Of a stretch of DNA of 64,000 bases, positions 35,127 to 44,176 are shown one piece after another. The first letter of the stretch is position 1; every line of letters starts with the position of its first letter. The notes beneath the pieces were generated by a model, which saw nothing but the letters and a program-made list of their open reading frames with translations, searched no databases and was not told the DNA's origin. This DNA is from Burkholderia sp. FERM BP-3421 (lineage in GTDB: Bacteria > Pseudomonadota > Gammaproteobacteria > Burkholderiales > Burkholderiaceae): NCBI RefSeq assembly GCF_028657905.1, contig NZ_CP117781.1, positions 2,108,001 through 2,172,000 of the forward strand, read 5' to 3'. A program made the translations under genes and the position numbers.

Positions 35127-36599
35127 TCAGGCGGCTTCCCGCACCAGCCCGCCCAGCGTGTGAAACGCCGCGTCCAGCCGCGCATCGAACGGATACGGGC
35201 AACTCACGCGCATGCAGGCGTCGAAGCGGTCCGAATTCGAGAAGATCGCCCCCGGCGCGATCCGGATGCCGCGCGCGAGCGCCGCGTCGAACAACGCTTC
35301 GGAACGCACGTGCTCCGGCAGCGCCAGCCACAGCAGCAAGCCGCCCGGCGGCGCATTGAGCCGCGTGCCGTCCGGGAAATGCCGCGCGATCGCGTCGACC
35401 GTCTGCTCGCGCTGCGCGCGCAAGCGCTCGCGCAGCTGGCGCAGATGCCGGTCGAACGCCCCCGAGCCGATGAATTCGGCCACCACCGCCTGAGACAGCG
35501 CCTCGTTGTGGCGGCTTTGCGTGAAGTTCAGCATCCGTACGCGCGCGTGCCAGCGGCCCGCGGCCATCCAGCCGAGCCGCATGCCGGGCGCCAGCACCTT
35601 GTTGAACGACGGGCAGTAGATCACCCCGCCGTCGCGATCCCAGGCCTTGACGGGTCTTGCCCGGTCCGCGTCGTCGGCGAGTTCGCGATACGGGTCGTCC
35701 TCGATGATCGCCACGCCGTAGCGGGCGCCCAGCGCCACCAGTTCGGCCTTGCGCTCGTCGGGCATGATGCAGCCGAGCGGGTTCTGCAGGATCGGCACGA
35801 CCACGATCGCCTTGATCGAATCGTAGGCGGCGAGCGCCACGTCGAGCGCTTCGAGCGAGATCCCGGTGGTCGGGCTGGTCGGAATCTCCAGCGCGCGCAG
35901 CCCATGGCTTTCAAGGATCTGCAACAGCCCGAAGAAAGCCGGCGATTCGATCACGACCATGTCGCCCGGTTTCGCGACCGCGCGCAGCGCGAGATTCACC
36001 GCATCGACGCTGCCGCTCGTCGCCAGCACCTCGTCGGGCGACACCGTCACGCCATACGACAGCGCGCGACGCGCGACCGCCTGCCGATATTCCGGCGCGC
36101 CGGCGTCCTGCCCCGGCTCCGTCAACAGCGTCGGCCGCTGTCGCAGCGCGCGGATCGCGAGCGACTGGAGCCGCTCGGCCGGATACAGCGCAGCGCCGGC
36201 CGTCGCGCCGCCGAGGTTCAGCGCGTCGGGCTGCTGGCGCGCCCGCTCGACCACGCGCGACACGCGTGCGTGCAGGCCGACGTAGTCCGCCGCGAGCGGC
36301 AGCGACGGCAGATCGGGTTCGTGCAGCGCCGCCAGCTTCGCGGCCGGCCGGCGCACGAAGTAGCCGGAGCGCGGCCGGGCGGTCAGCCAGCCACTGTCCT
36401 CGAGCCGCCGGAACACTTGCAGCGCGGTGGACAGGCTCACCTCGTGCTGGTCCATCAACGCGCGCACCGAGGGCATGCGGTCGCCGGGCGCGAGCGTGCC
36501 GGCTGCGATGATCCGGCGATAGTGCTCGGCCAGGCGTTCGTACAGGGGTTCGTCGGCGAGCGGCAGATACGCGCGGCGCGCGTCGTGATTCGGTTTCAT
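35127..36599 (-). CDS. MocR/PdxR-type regulator with aminotransferase domain
   Basis: This 490-residue protein has a GntR winged helix (about 15-80, with GDRMPSVRALMDQHEVSLST and ARPRSGYF) and an aminotransferase-like domain. PLP-site residues are clear: QNPLGCIMP, IIEDDPYRELADD and YCPSFNKVLAPGMRLGWM (Schiff-base lysine followed by the usual arginine). It should respond to PLP or an amine-PLP adduct. Start at 36599 gives the standard N-terminus; an upstream start at 36725 would run over the operator-like repeats. The divergent DUF2917 gene is the probable target together with itself. Confidence 0.88.
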   Translation of the reverse strand: MKPNHDARRAYLPLADEPLYERLAEHYRRIIAAGTLAPGDRMPSVRALMDQHEVSLSTALQVFRRLEDSGWLTARPRSGYFVRRPAAKLAALHEPDLPSLPLAADYVGLHARVSRVVERARQQPDALNLGGATAGAALYPAERLQSLAIRALRQRPTLLTEPGQDAGAPEYRQAVARRALSYGVTVSPDEVLATSGSVDAVNLALRAVAKPGDMVVIESPAFFGLLQILESHGLRALEIPTSPTTGISLEALDVALAAYDSIKAIVVVPILQNPLGCIMPDERKAELVALGARYGVAIIEDDPYRELADDADRARPVKAWDRDGGVIYCPSFNKVLAPGMRLGWMAAGRWHARVRMLNFTQSRHNEALSQAVVAEFIGSGAFDRHLRQLRERLRAQREQTVDAIARHFPDGTRLNAPPGGLLLWLALPEHVRSEALFDAALARGIRIAPGAIFSNSDRFDACMRVSCPYPFDARLDAAFHTLGGLVREAA

Positions 36600-36661
36600 C
36601 GGGGGATCGTGCCCATTTGGCTGACTGGGCGCCAGATACAGATCAACGGAATTCGGACGGT

Positions 36662-36719
36662 AACAGATACGCGCGGGCCGCGTCTGCTGCGCAACAGATT
36701 CACGACGGCTGGATCTGTT
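36662..36719. promoter_or_regulatory. Three AACAGAT repeats, candidate MocR operator
   Basis: AACAGAT occurs at 36662-36668 and 36693-36699 as direct repeats 31 bases apart, and inverted (ATCTGTT) at 36713-36719. Two direct copies with an inverted copy is the operator geometry known for several MocR regulators such as GabR and PdxR. The site lies midway between the divergent MocR and DUF2917 genes. Confidence 0.5.
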
Positions 36720-36818
36720 GTCCATGGGCGCGCTTTCTTAAGCTATCCGACAACGGCCGAACCCGGCCGCGAAGCGCGGCACATCCATGCCGCGCGCGAA
36801 ACGATCTGGGATAGCGAC

Positions 36819-37178
36819 ATGTCCACCGAAGAACTCAGCTGTTGTTCCGGCGCGCGCCACGCGCGCCAACTCAAGCGCGGCAGCGTGCTGGTCGCGTTGC
36901 ACGGCCGGCTGCGCGTCACCTGCCGCGATGCCGCGCTGCATTGGCTGTCGGGCGCCGCGCCCGCGCTCACGATCGTGCTCGACGAAGGCGAGGCCCATAC
37001 GCTCACGGACGACGCCTATGTCGAATGGACCGCGGATAGCGGGCGGGCGGTGAGCGGCCTGGTCGACGCGCCGCCGCCGTGGTGGAGAAGCGCGCTCGCG
37101 GGCTGGATCGGCAAGCTTGGCCTGCCGCGCGCGCTGGGGACGGTTCCCGCCCGAGGCGCGCGCGACTCGTCGGGGTGA
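36819..37178 (+). CDS. DUF2917 domain protein
   Basis: This 119-residue protein carries a cupin-like DUF2917 domain, seen in LKRGSVLVALHGRLRVTCRD and ALTIVLDEGEAHTL. DUF2917 genes are typically next to MocR/GntR genes in Burkholderiales, as here. Function is unknown; the fold suggests small-molecule binding. An unusual CCSG near the N-terminus could be a metal or thiol site. ATG 36819 chosen by position at the domain start; ribosome site is weak. Confidence 0.75.
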   Translation: MSTEELSCCSGARHARQLKRGSVLVALHGRLRVTCRDAALHWLSGAAPALTIVLDEGEAHTLTDDAYVEWTADSGRAVSGLVDAPPPWWRSALAGWIGKLGLPRALGTVPARGARDSSG

Positions 37179-37442
37179 GGTAGCGCGCGCGCCTGGGCTC
37201 GCCCGGGTCGGGTCAGGCCGCACGAGACGGCCGCCGCCCGTACCCGGCCTGGATGAGGGCGATGCGCCCACTGCCGCCCACGCGAATGCGGCGCGCGCCG
37301 GAGCGCTCAACCCGGCCCCGAGCGCAAGGTATGTATCGCCGGCCTCGGCGAGGCCGCCGCACCATCATCGATGCGCGCGCAACGAAACCTCGCCATGCAC
37401 GCTGCGCGACATCTCCGACCGGATTCGCCTCCACGCTCCCGC

Positions 37443-37949
37443 TCAATCCAGCTTCTTGACCATATGCGCTTCATCGTAAAAGCGCCCCGCGACCCGCATC
37501 GAGCGCGCCTCGATCCCGAACGTCACGAAGCCGAGCGATTCATACAGCGTCTTCGCCGCGACGTTTTCGGTATTCACGCACAGCTTGATCTGAACCACGC
37601 CCCAGTTGGCAGCCGCATGTTCGATCGCCGCGTCGACCAGACGACGCGCAAATCCCTGGCCGCGGTGCGCGGCATCGACGAACACGCCCCAGATCAGCGC
37701 CTGGTGACTAACCTGCACGAACGGCTCGCGCCGAACTCCGGTGATGCCGGCCAGGACGCCGTCGATCCACACGCCGACCACCGCCTGATTCGGGGTGGTT
37801 CGAATCCGCGCCGCGCACGCGTCGAGCGACGCGGCCGCTTCCTCCTCGCGAGTCGGCCATACGGCGGTCGGCGCGTTATCGATGGCCGCGAGGCGCAAGG
37901 TCTTGAACGCGGCGGCATCGGCCAGGTCCAGCAGGCGGAATTCGATCAT
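37443..37949 (-). CDS. GNAT family N-acetyltransferase
   Basis: This 168-residue acetyltransferase has the acetyl-CoA binding motif RGQGFARRLVDAA preceded by ALIWGVFVDAAH, and the C-terminal CVNTENVAAKTLYESLGF block. It should transfer an acetyl group to an amine of unknown identity. Start at 37949 was chosen directly before the fold (MIEFRLLDLADAAAF); the open frame continues to 38048 with atypical residues. The 264 bases between it and DUF2917 hold nothing recognised. Confidence 0.85.
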   Translation of the reverse strand: MIEFRLLDLADAAAFKTLRLAAIDNAPTAVWPTREEEAAASLDACAARIRTTPNQAVVGVWIDGVLAGITGVRREPFVQVSHQALIWGVFVDAAHRGQGFARRLVDAAIEHAAANWGVVQIKLCVNTENVAAKTLYESLGFVTFGIEARSMRVAGRFYDEAHMVKKLD

Positions 37950-38274
37950 GAGGCGGCATATCGAGCGTGGAGGAAAGGTCGATCCTAGCGGAACGCCGCG
38001 CATGACGTTGTTTCGTTTCGTCATGGTTGCCCGCCCGCTCGCCAACAAAAATTCCTCGCGGAATTCAGTGGCAGTCGTCTACCAACCCAGGGAGGCCTCT
38101 CGACCCACCCGATAGCGGCTATTCGAATGATCCGCGCGTTTAGCGGATTCAAAGACGCACCGCAACCGAGTTCCGACCGCGCCATGCCTGCCCCCGCGGC
38201 GGCCATCATTCTGCCGGCACGTCGACGTCGCCCTTGGCTGGCGGCCGTGGGCGCTCATCCTCCAGTACGCTCGC
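37950..38274. other. 325-base intergenic region, nothing recognised
   Basis: Between the GNAT start and the DUF4153 stop on the same strand. No coding frame, hairpin with T-run or repeat stands out. It should contain the GNAT promoter on the minus strand. Confidence 0.5.
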
Positions 38275-40092
38275 TTACTTCGAGCACGCCGCGTCAGGCG
38301 CCCATGCCGCTTTCACCTCGATGCGTCGACCATTGATCTGAATGTCTCGCCGTCGAGGCTCGACGAGCTGAAACGTTCCCTTCGCCAAGGCGGCGCGCAT
38401 CGCGACGCAATCCGGCGCGATCGAAAATTGTCCGACAAGTTGCCAATCCCCATTGCCGGCCTGACCAAACACGTATCCGACGCTTCCGTTGTTCGGCACG
38501 AGCACAACGTCGGGTTGGCGCTCCCCGGTCAGGTTGACGAAATAAGCGTCGCACTTCTCTATGCGAAAGCGCAGGCAGACCGGAAGCGTTTCGTATTGCG
38601 TGCTCCGCGCCCAGTCCGTCGAGAGAAACGCCCCCGGAACCGATTGCCCGGGCGTACGCGACTCGATATTGCGAGCGAGCGCCGCGGCGTCCGGGCGGGT
38701 CGCGTTCCAACGACTTGAACCGGGTTGATTCGCAGCCCGCGCGCTCAGTTCGCGAATCGTTTCGGCATTCGATCCGCGCGTCTCCCCCCGCAGTCGCGCG
38801 AGCGCCTGCAGGCCATATCTTGCGGCGTCGTACCGAAGGAAGTCGTAGTCGAAATCCTCGGCGACGACCTTCCCGGCCAGAAGACGGTCCACCTGACTGG
38901 CCACCGACAGACGTGCGGGGTCGGCCAACGGCGTGAATACGGCCACGAGAACCGCCAGCGACACCCAGGCCGTGACCACGTTGACAGACCCGATCTTCGC
39001 CAGGTTGCCGGTGCGGGTGAGCGCGACCCATGCGTAGCCGATGGCGTAGAAGTAAGCGACGAATGCGCCCGAGCAGGCCAAAACGCGATGCGGCGTGAAT
39101 CCATACTGCCTGATCCGCAACGCGAGGGCGTAGGTTGCGAGTATCACCAGGACGGGCAGCATCAGGCATGCAATTCTCATGCAGACCCGCAGAACGCGCG
39201 ATATCTGGTCGGACTCCAGGCCGCTCTTCAAGGCGGCGTTGATGAACACGACCTGTAGCGCCGCCACGCCGAGCAGAATCCACGCACCGGACTTCGTGGC
39301 CCACAATAATCCAAGCCCCGTGAACGGCAGTGACGCGAGGAATCCGCCGACGAGGACGACGAGGACCAGGAGCAACCACGAGAGCAGCGACAGGATGAGC
39401 GTGCGCGAGCCCCGGATAATGTCCGGCCGCACATCGGTGACATGGAGGGCCGAGGCAAACGCCATCGCGATCACGGGAACGTTGAACCATGCTTCATGCA
39501 GGAGTTGCTGGAGGAAATCCAGTTTCAGCAGGAGGAAGAGCGCCGAGCCCAGCCAGAGCACGAGAAACAGCGCGCCTACGAACATCCCGGACAGCAACAC
39601 CTGCAACACGAGTTTCCAACTGCACTCGAAGTACGACTCGTACGGAGCAAACCACGACCTTGCAGACTCCCCGGCGAGGACGAGGCAGTACGCAATAAAC
39701 ACCATCGCGCCGCTGTAGAAGGTCACGGCCATCGACGGCAGCGGAACCTCGGCGCGGCCCGATGGTTGTATCCCGGCAGCGTCGATGCCGACCGATCGCC
39801 ACGCGTCGTGACAGCCAAGGATCGCCACGACCGCAGCAAGCAGGACCGTCCACATCGCGAGCCGAGCCCATCTCATCCGTTGCAGGCCCACGATCCATAC
39901 CGGCGGGATGAATAGGCCGACGAGCAGCAGCGGAAAGAACAGAAGCGGAACGGTCGCGATGCCGCTGCGATGCGCTGCCGCGTTCAGAAGCAGATACAGC
40001 ATTAATCCCTGGAAGAGGCCGATCAGGAGCCGCGGGACGAAAAGATCTTTTCCCGAAGGGGCCTGCAGTGTCCCCGGCTGATGATTTTGCAT
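38275..40092 (-). CDS. DUF4153 polytopic membrane protein
   Basis: This 605-residue protein has about ten to twelve predicted helices in residues 20-400, followed by a soluble C-terminal part of about 200 residues. Blocks such as VPRLLIGLFQGLMLYLL, ALHVTDVRPDIIRGSRTL and LASLPFTGLGLLWATKSG match DUF4153 proteins. Function is unknown. The C-terminal region (DFDYDFLRYDAARYGLQAL) is typical of the family's extracytoplasmic tail. A likely single-gene unit. Confidence 0.8.
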   Translation of the reverse strand: MQNHQPGTLQAPSGKDLFVPRLLIGLFQGLMLYLLLNAAAHRSGIATVPLLFFPLLLVGLFIPPVWIVGLQRMRWARLAMWTVLLAAVVAILGCHDAWRSVGIDAAGIQPSGRAEVPLPSMAVTFYSGAMVFIAYCLVLAGESARSWFAPYESYFECSWKLVLQVLLSGMFVGALFLVLWLGSALFLLLKLDFLQQLLHEAWFNVPVIAMAFASALHVTDVRPDIIRGSRTLILSLLSWLLLVLVVLVGGFLASLPFTGLGLLWATKSGAWILLGVAALQVVFINAALKSGLESDQISRVLRVCMRIACLMLPVLVILATYALALRIRQYGFTPHRVLACSGAFVAYFYAIGYAWVALTRTGNLAKIGSVNVVTAWVSLAVLVAVFTPLADPARLSVASQVDRLLAGKVVAEDFDYDFLRYDAARYGLQALARLRGETRGSNAETIRELSARAANQPGSSRWNATRPDAAALARNIESRTPGQSVPGAFLSTDWARSTQYETLPVCLRFRIEKCDAYFVNLTGERQPDVVLVPNNGSVGYVFGQAGNGDWQLVGQFSIAPDCVAMRAALAKGTFQLVEPRRRDIQINGRRIEVKAAWAPDAACSK

Positions 40093-40416
40093 ATTCTCTC
40101 GTACTCCCGATAATGTTTTCGCTTGCGTTCACACCGACCCGACGGTCGCAACCGGTGGGATTGTAGCGTCAACGCAAGCCTGCCACGAGGCGGCGCCGTT
40201 CCCGATACCCCGCGCGCGAACGCGATGGAGGAATTCGACGGCGCTGTCGGGGACCGTCGATCGATGCCCAAGCGTCCCGCCATCGATCGGCGCCGACGTC
40301 GTCGAAGGCATCCCTCCATCAAGGTCGTCAGGCATCGGGCCCGCGCGTATCGCGACGGGGAATACGCCTTCCTCACGATCCACGCCGCGTTCCCCTGCGT
40401 TCCGCGACGACGAACC
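40093..40416. other. Intergenic region upstream of the DUF4153 gene
   Basis: Contains the minus-strand promoter region of the DUF4153 gene. No coding frame or insertion relic was recognised. Confidence 0.45.
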
Positions 40417-40452
40417 ATGAAAAAGCGCGGGCCCCGCAAGGAGCCCGCGCCG
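40417..40452 (-). terminator. Rho-independent terminator of the encapsulin operon
   Basis: On the minus strand GCGCGGGC (40450-40443), a 10-base loop and GCCCGCGC (40432-40425) are followed by CTTTTT-like T residues. It lies 30 bases after the cysteine desulfurase stop and closes that operon. Confidence 0.8.
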
Positions 40453-40481
40453 TCCACCCCAACCCGCCGGCCTGCCCGCGT

Positions 40482-42488
40482 CTACCCGCGCCGCGCCGCC
40501 AGACGCCGCACGACATCCACCAGCGCATCGACCTCATCGCAGGTGTTGTAGAACGCAAGCGACGGCCGCACCGTCGTCTCCAGCCCGAAACGGCGCAGGA
40601 TCGGCTGGGCGCAGTGATGGCCGGAACGCACCGCGATGCCCTCCTCGTTCAGCGCCTGCCCGACCTCCTCGGTCGTATAGCCCTTCAAGACGAACGACAA
40701 CACGCTCGCCTTGTCGCGCGCCGTCCCGACGAGCCGCACGCCCGGCACCGGCGCGAGCGCATGCGTCGCGTAGGCGAGCAGGTCGTGCTCGTAGCGGGCG
40801 ATGTTCTCGATGCCGATCCGGCTCACGTAGTCGAGCGCTGCGCCGAGACCCACGGCATCCGCGATGTTGCCGGTGCCCGCCTCGAAACGGTTCGGCGGCG
40901 GCTGGAACACCGTGCGCTCGAACGTCACGTCCGCGATCATGTTGCCGCCGCCCTGCCAGGGCGGCATGTCGTCGAGGATCGCGCGCTTGCCGTACACCAC
41001 GCCGATGCCGGTCGGGCCGTAGATCTTGTGCCCCGAGAACACGAAGAAGTCGGCATCGAGCGCCTGCACGTCGATGCGCATGTGCGAGATCGACTGCGCC
41101 CCGTCGACGAGCGCCTTCGCGCCCGCGCGATGCGCCAGCTCGACGATCTCCTTCACCGGCACGACCGTGCCGAGCGCATTCGACACCTGCGTGACCGACA
41201 CGATCCGGGTGCGGTCGTTCAGCAGCTTCCGGTATTCGTCGAGCAGCACCTGCCCCGAATCGTCGACCGGAATCACGCGCAGCGTCGCGCCCTTCTCCGC
41301 GGCGAGTTGCTGCCACGGCACGATGTTCGCGTGATGCTCGAGATGCGACACGATGATCTCGTCGCCCGCGCCGACATGCTGCGCGCCCCAGCTCTTCGCA
41401 ATCAGGTTGATCGCCTCGGTCGTGCCGCGCACGAACACGATCTCGTCCGACGACGCCGCGCCGATGAAACGCCGCGCCGTGTCGCGCGCCTGCTCGTAGG
41501 CATCCGTTGCGCGGCCCGCCAGCGCATGCGCGGCGCGGTGGATGTTCGAGTTCTCGTGCGCATAGAAATACGCGAGACGATCGATCACGGCCTGCGGCTT
41601 GTGCGTGGTGGCCGCGTTGTCGAACCAGACGAGCGGCCGGCCGTTCACGCGCTCCTGCAGGATCGGGAAGTCGCGACGCACCGCCTGCACGTCGAACGGC
41701 GGATGCGCGCCGCCCACCGCGCCGCGCGACCAGGGCGCGGCAGCTGCATCGTCGATGAAATAGCGCGACGCGCCATCGGTCGACGGCGCCCCGCCCGGCG
41801 CGCCCTTCGACAGCAACGCACGCAGCGCGTCGTCACCGGGCAGGCCGAACGTCTCCGGCGACACGGCGTCGTGCGACGGCACGACGAGATCCGGCGCTTC
41901 GCGCGGCCAGCCGTGCCGCGACGCGTCGACGAAGTAGTACGGCGACGCGGCCGCGGCCGGCTCCGGACGCGCGTCGCGCCCCGCAAGCCCGTCCGCCTGT
42001 GGCACGCCGAGCGCCGCGCCGCCGAGGCGCGGCTCCAGCGCAGGCGCGATCGACACCACGGTGTCGGGCAAGCCGTTCGCGGCGGCCGCATGCGGTGCGA
42101 GCGCCGGCGCGCGATTGCCGAGCGACAGCACGTGGGTGGGCGCGGCGGGGGCGAGATTCGCGCCCGCCACCTTGCCCTGCGGCAACGACAGCCCCGGCAC
42201 GCCGGTCCCGGCGCCGCCCGGCCCGGCAAGCGGCGAGCCCGGCGGCACGGGATTGGACAGCGAGACCAGCGCGGGCGCGGCGGCCGGCAGCGCGGACGGC
42301 ACGCCGCCCACGGCGCCACTGCCCGTCGCGATGTCGGGGGCGGCAGGCTGGCCGGGCAGCGCGGCGAGGAACTCCGTCGCCAGCCGCGCGAGCGTGGCCG
42401 GGTCGGGCAAGCCGGGCGGCACGGGCGGCGCCGGCAGGTCCGGCAGCGCCGACCCGGCGCGATCAGCGATAGGTGTCCGGATAGTCAT
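40482..42488 (-). CDS. Encapsulin-cargo cysteine desulfurase (SufS type) with disordered N-terminal domain
   Basis: This 668-residue protein has a SufS/CsdA-type cysteine desulfurase in residues about 265-668. The PLP lysine is K488 (FSGHKIYGPTGIG) and the catalytic cysteine is C626 (RSGHHCAQP). The first 265 residues are Pro/Ala/Gly-rich and probably disordered, the hallmark of family 2A encapsulin cargo, where this part targets the enzyme into the shell. Motifs SPYYFVDA (182-189), GLPGDDALRALLS (215-227) and SRYFIDDA (241-248) stand out as likely shell-contact peptides. The enzyme strips sulfur from cysteine as persulfide, for storage as elemental sulfur in the shell. The start at 42488 overlaps the shell gene by 26 bases; other starts (42530) are possible but lie deeper in the shell gene. 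Confidence 0.93.
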   Translation of the reverse strand: MTIRTPIADRAGSALPDLPAPPVPPGLPDPATLARLATEFLAALPGQPAAPDIATGSGAVGGVPSALPAAAPALVSLSNPVPPGSPLAGPGGAGTGVPGLSLPQGKVAGANLAPAAPTHVLSLGNRAPALAPHAAAANGLPDTVVSIAPALEPRLGGAALGVPQADGLAGRDARPEPAAAASPYYFVDASRHGWPREAPDLVVPSHDAVSPETFGLPGDDALRALLSKGAPGGAPSTDGASRYFIDDAAAAPWSRGAVGGAHPPFDVQAVRRDFPILQERVNGRPLVWFDNAATTHKPQAVIDRLAYFYAHENSNIHRAAHALAGRATDAYEQARDTARRFIGAASSDEIVFVRGTTEAINLIAKSWGAQHVGAGDEIIVSHLEHHANIVPWQQLAAEKGATLRVIPVDDSGQVLLDEYRKLLNDRTRIVSVTQVSNALGTVVPVKEIVELAHRAGAKALVDGAQSISHMRIDVQALDADFFVFSGHKIYGPTGIGVVYGKRAILDDMPPWQGGGNMIADVTFERTVFQPPPNRFEAGTGNIADAVGLGAALDYVSRIGIENIARYEHDLLAYATHALAPVPGVRLVGTARDKASVLSFVLKGYTTEEVGQALNEEGIAVRSGHHCAQPILRRFGLETTVRPSLAFYNTCDEVDALVDVVRRLAARRG

Positions 42489-43395
42489 GGTACTTGCCGA
42501 TCTCCACGTCATCGAGGACCGCGAGCGCATCCGGTGAATGGACGGCCAGCGAGCAGTACAGCGAAATCAGATACGACGCGATCGCCTGGTTGTTGATCCC
42601 CATGAAGCGCACCGACAGGCCCGGGCCCTGCTCGCCCGCGACGCCGGGCTGGTACAGGCCGACCACGCCCTGACGCTTGTCGCCGACGCGCAGCAGCAGG
42701 ATCTTGGTCTTGCCGTCCGCGACCGGCACCTTGTCGGACGGGATCAGCGGAATGCCGCGCCAGGTCAGGAACTGCGAACCGAACAGGCTGACGGTCGGCG
42801 GCGGCACGCCGCGCCGCGTGCATTCGCGGCCGAATGCGGCGATCGCGAGCGGATGCGTGAGGAAGAACGCCGGCTCCTTCCAGACCCGGCTCAGCAGTTC
42901 GTCGAGATCGTCGGGCGTCGGCGCGCCCGTCAGCGGGAACACGCGCTGCTCGTCCGTGACGTTCGCGAGCAGGCCGTAGTCGGGGTTGTTGATCAGTTGG
43001 CTTTCCTGCAGTTCCTTGATCGTCTCGATCGTGAGGCGCAGTTGCTCCTTGATCTGGTCGTGCGGGCTGCTGTAGAGATCGGAGATCCGCGTATGCACGT
43101 CGAGCACGGTGCTCACGGCGTTCAGGAAGTATTCGCGCGGCTGCTCCTCGTACGGCACGAAGGTGCGCGGCAGCACGCCCTCGTCCTCGCGCGCGGTGCA
43201 CGCGGCCCGCACCGCCTCCGGATTCCGGACCTGGTTCAGCCGATAGATGCCCGCCTCGACCGGCACCCATTGCAACAGATGCGTGAGCCAGCGCGGCGTG
43301 ATCGTGGAAAGCTGCGGGATGGTCTTGGTGGCATTGGCAAGTTGCCGTGCTGCGTTATCGCCGAGCGCTGTCTGGCCGCTCACTATCGTCGACAT
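42463..43395 (-). CDS. srpI: Family 2A encapsulin shell protein (SrpI-like)
   Basis: This 310-residue protein is an HK97-fold encapsulin of family 2A, related to SrpI of Synechococcus. Recognisable blocks include IPQLSTITPRWLTHLLQWVPVE, TRISDLYSSPHDQIKEQLRL, LINNPDYGLL and GIPLIPSDKVPV. Shell copies assemble into an icosahedral compartment that encloses the cysteine desulfurase encoded next to it. The N-terminal extension typical of family 2 is present. The gene is followed, with a 26-base overlap, by the cargo gene. A 535-base gap upstream implies its own promoter as well as possible read-through from the sulfur genes. Confidence 0.92.
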   Translation of the reverse strand: MSTIVSGQTALGDNAARQLANATKTIPQLSTITPRWLTHLLQWVPVEAGIYRLNQVRNPEAVRAACTAREDEGVLPRTFVPYEEQPREYFLNAVSTVLDVHTRISDLYSSPHDQIKEQLRLTIETIKELQESQLINNPDYGLLANVTDEQRVFPLTGAPTPDDLDELLSRVWKEPAFFLTHPLAIAAFGRECTRRGVPPPTVSLFGSQFLTWRGIPLIPSDKVPVADGKTKILLLRVGDKRQGVVGLYQPGVAGEQGPGLSVRFMGINNQAIASYLISLYCSLAVHSPDALAVLDDVEIGKYHDYPDTYR

Positions 43396-43930
43396 AGGTG
43401 GCTCCGGGGTCTATAGAAGAAAAACGGCAAAGCTTATGATGAAGTGGAATTATGAAGAGGATTGAATAAGACGCTCAACATGCTATAGCCATCAAATTAA
43501 ACCGATTGATGGTCAAACATCGGCATTATTCAGATTTGATGACCCGGGGCCGCGTTCTTGCAGGCGCATCGCCGATCGATGACCCGGGCACCCTCGGGAA
43601 TCGAGCATGCGAAGCCGCAGCCAGGGCGGAAATGCGCGGCAGGCCATGCCCGGCGGCATGGTGCGTTGGAAAATCCAGGAAGTTTTTCGGGGAGACGAAA
43701 GGCATCGCCAACTCAACAGCGGAATCATCAATCCAGCATCTCATTTCTTAAAATATTGCCAACAAACCATTCAATACGATTGATTGACAATAATCAGGCG
43801 CTCTCGATTGAATTCGATATTGATCAAATAATCGAAGCCGCTTGGACGAGCGCCATGACCGATCTCCGCCGTCTCTCCCTTTCGTGCCGCGCCCGTCCAT
43901 CCGCCCTGCCCGCGACGATCGGCGCGGCCG
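43396..43930. other. 535-base region upstream of the encapsulin shell gene
   Basis: No gene was found. Sequence from 43740 to 43840 is AT-rich. It contains TGATT-GACAAT-AATCA (43781-43796) and the palindrome TTGATCAA near 43822, either of which could be an operator. The minus-strand promoter of the shell-cargo pair should be here. No cysteine-specific riboswitch-like fold was evident by eye. Confidence 0.5.
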
Positions 43931-44176
43931 TCAGCGCGCCGCCACGACCGAAGGCTCCTCCGGCTCGCCCACCGGCAACAGCCGCGCGAGCGGCACGCCG
44001 AACGCGCGCGCGAGCTTGTCCGCGGTCACGATCGAGGCGATCGCGGTGCCGCGCTCCAGCTCGCCGATATACGAGCGGTTGAGCCCGGCATGCTCGGCGA
44101 GCCGCTCCTGCGACCAGGCAAGCGCCTCGCGCTGCGCGCGAACCGCGCTGCCGAACCGGCGCACCAGCGCACTCAT
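43931..44176 (-). CDS. Small XRE-family DNA-binding protein
   Basis: This 81-residue protein is a single XRE/Cro-type helix-turn-helix (WSQERLAEHAGLNRSYIGELERG near 21-43). The start overlaps the stop of the serine acetyltransferase gene by ATGA. Position between the sulfur genes and the shell gene suggests it regulates the encapsulin operon. No effector domain is present. Confidence 0.87.
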   Translation of the reverse strand: MSALVRRFGSAVRAQREALAWSQERLAEHAGLNRSYIGELERGTAIASIVTADKLARAFGVPLARLLPVGEPEEPSVVAAR

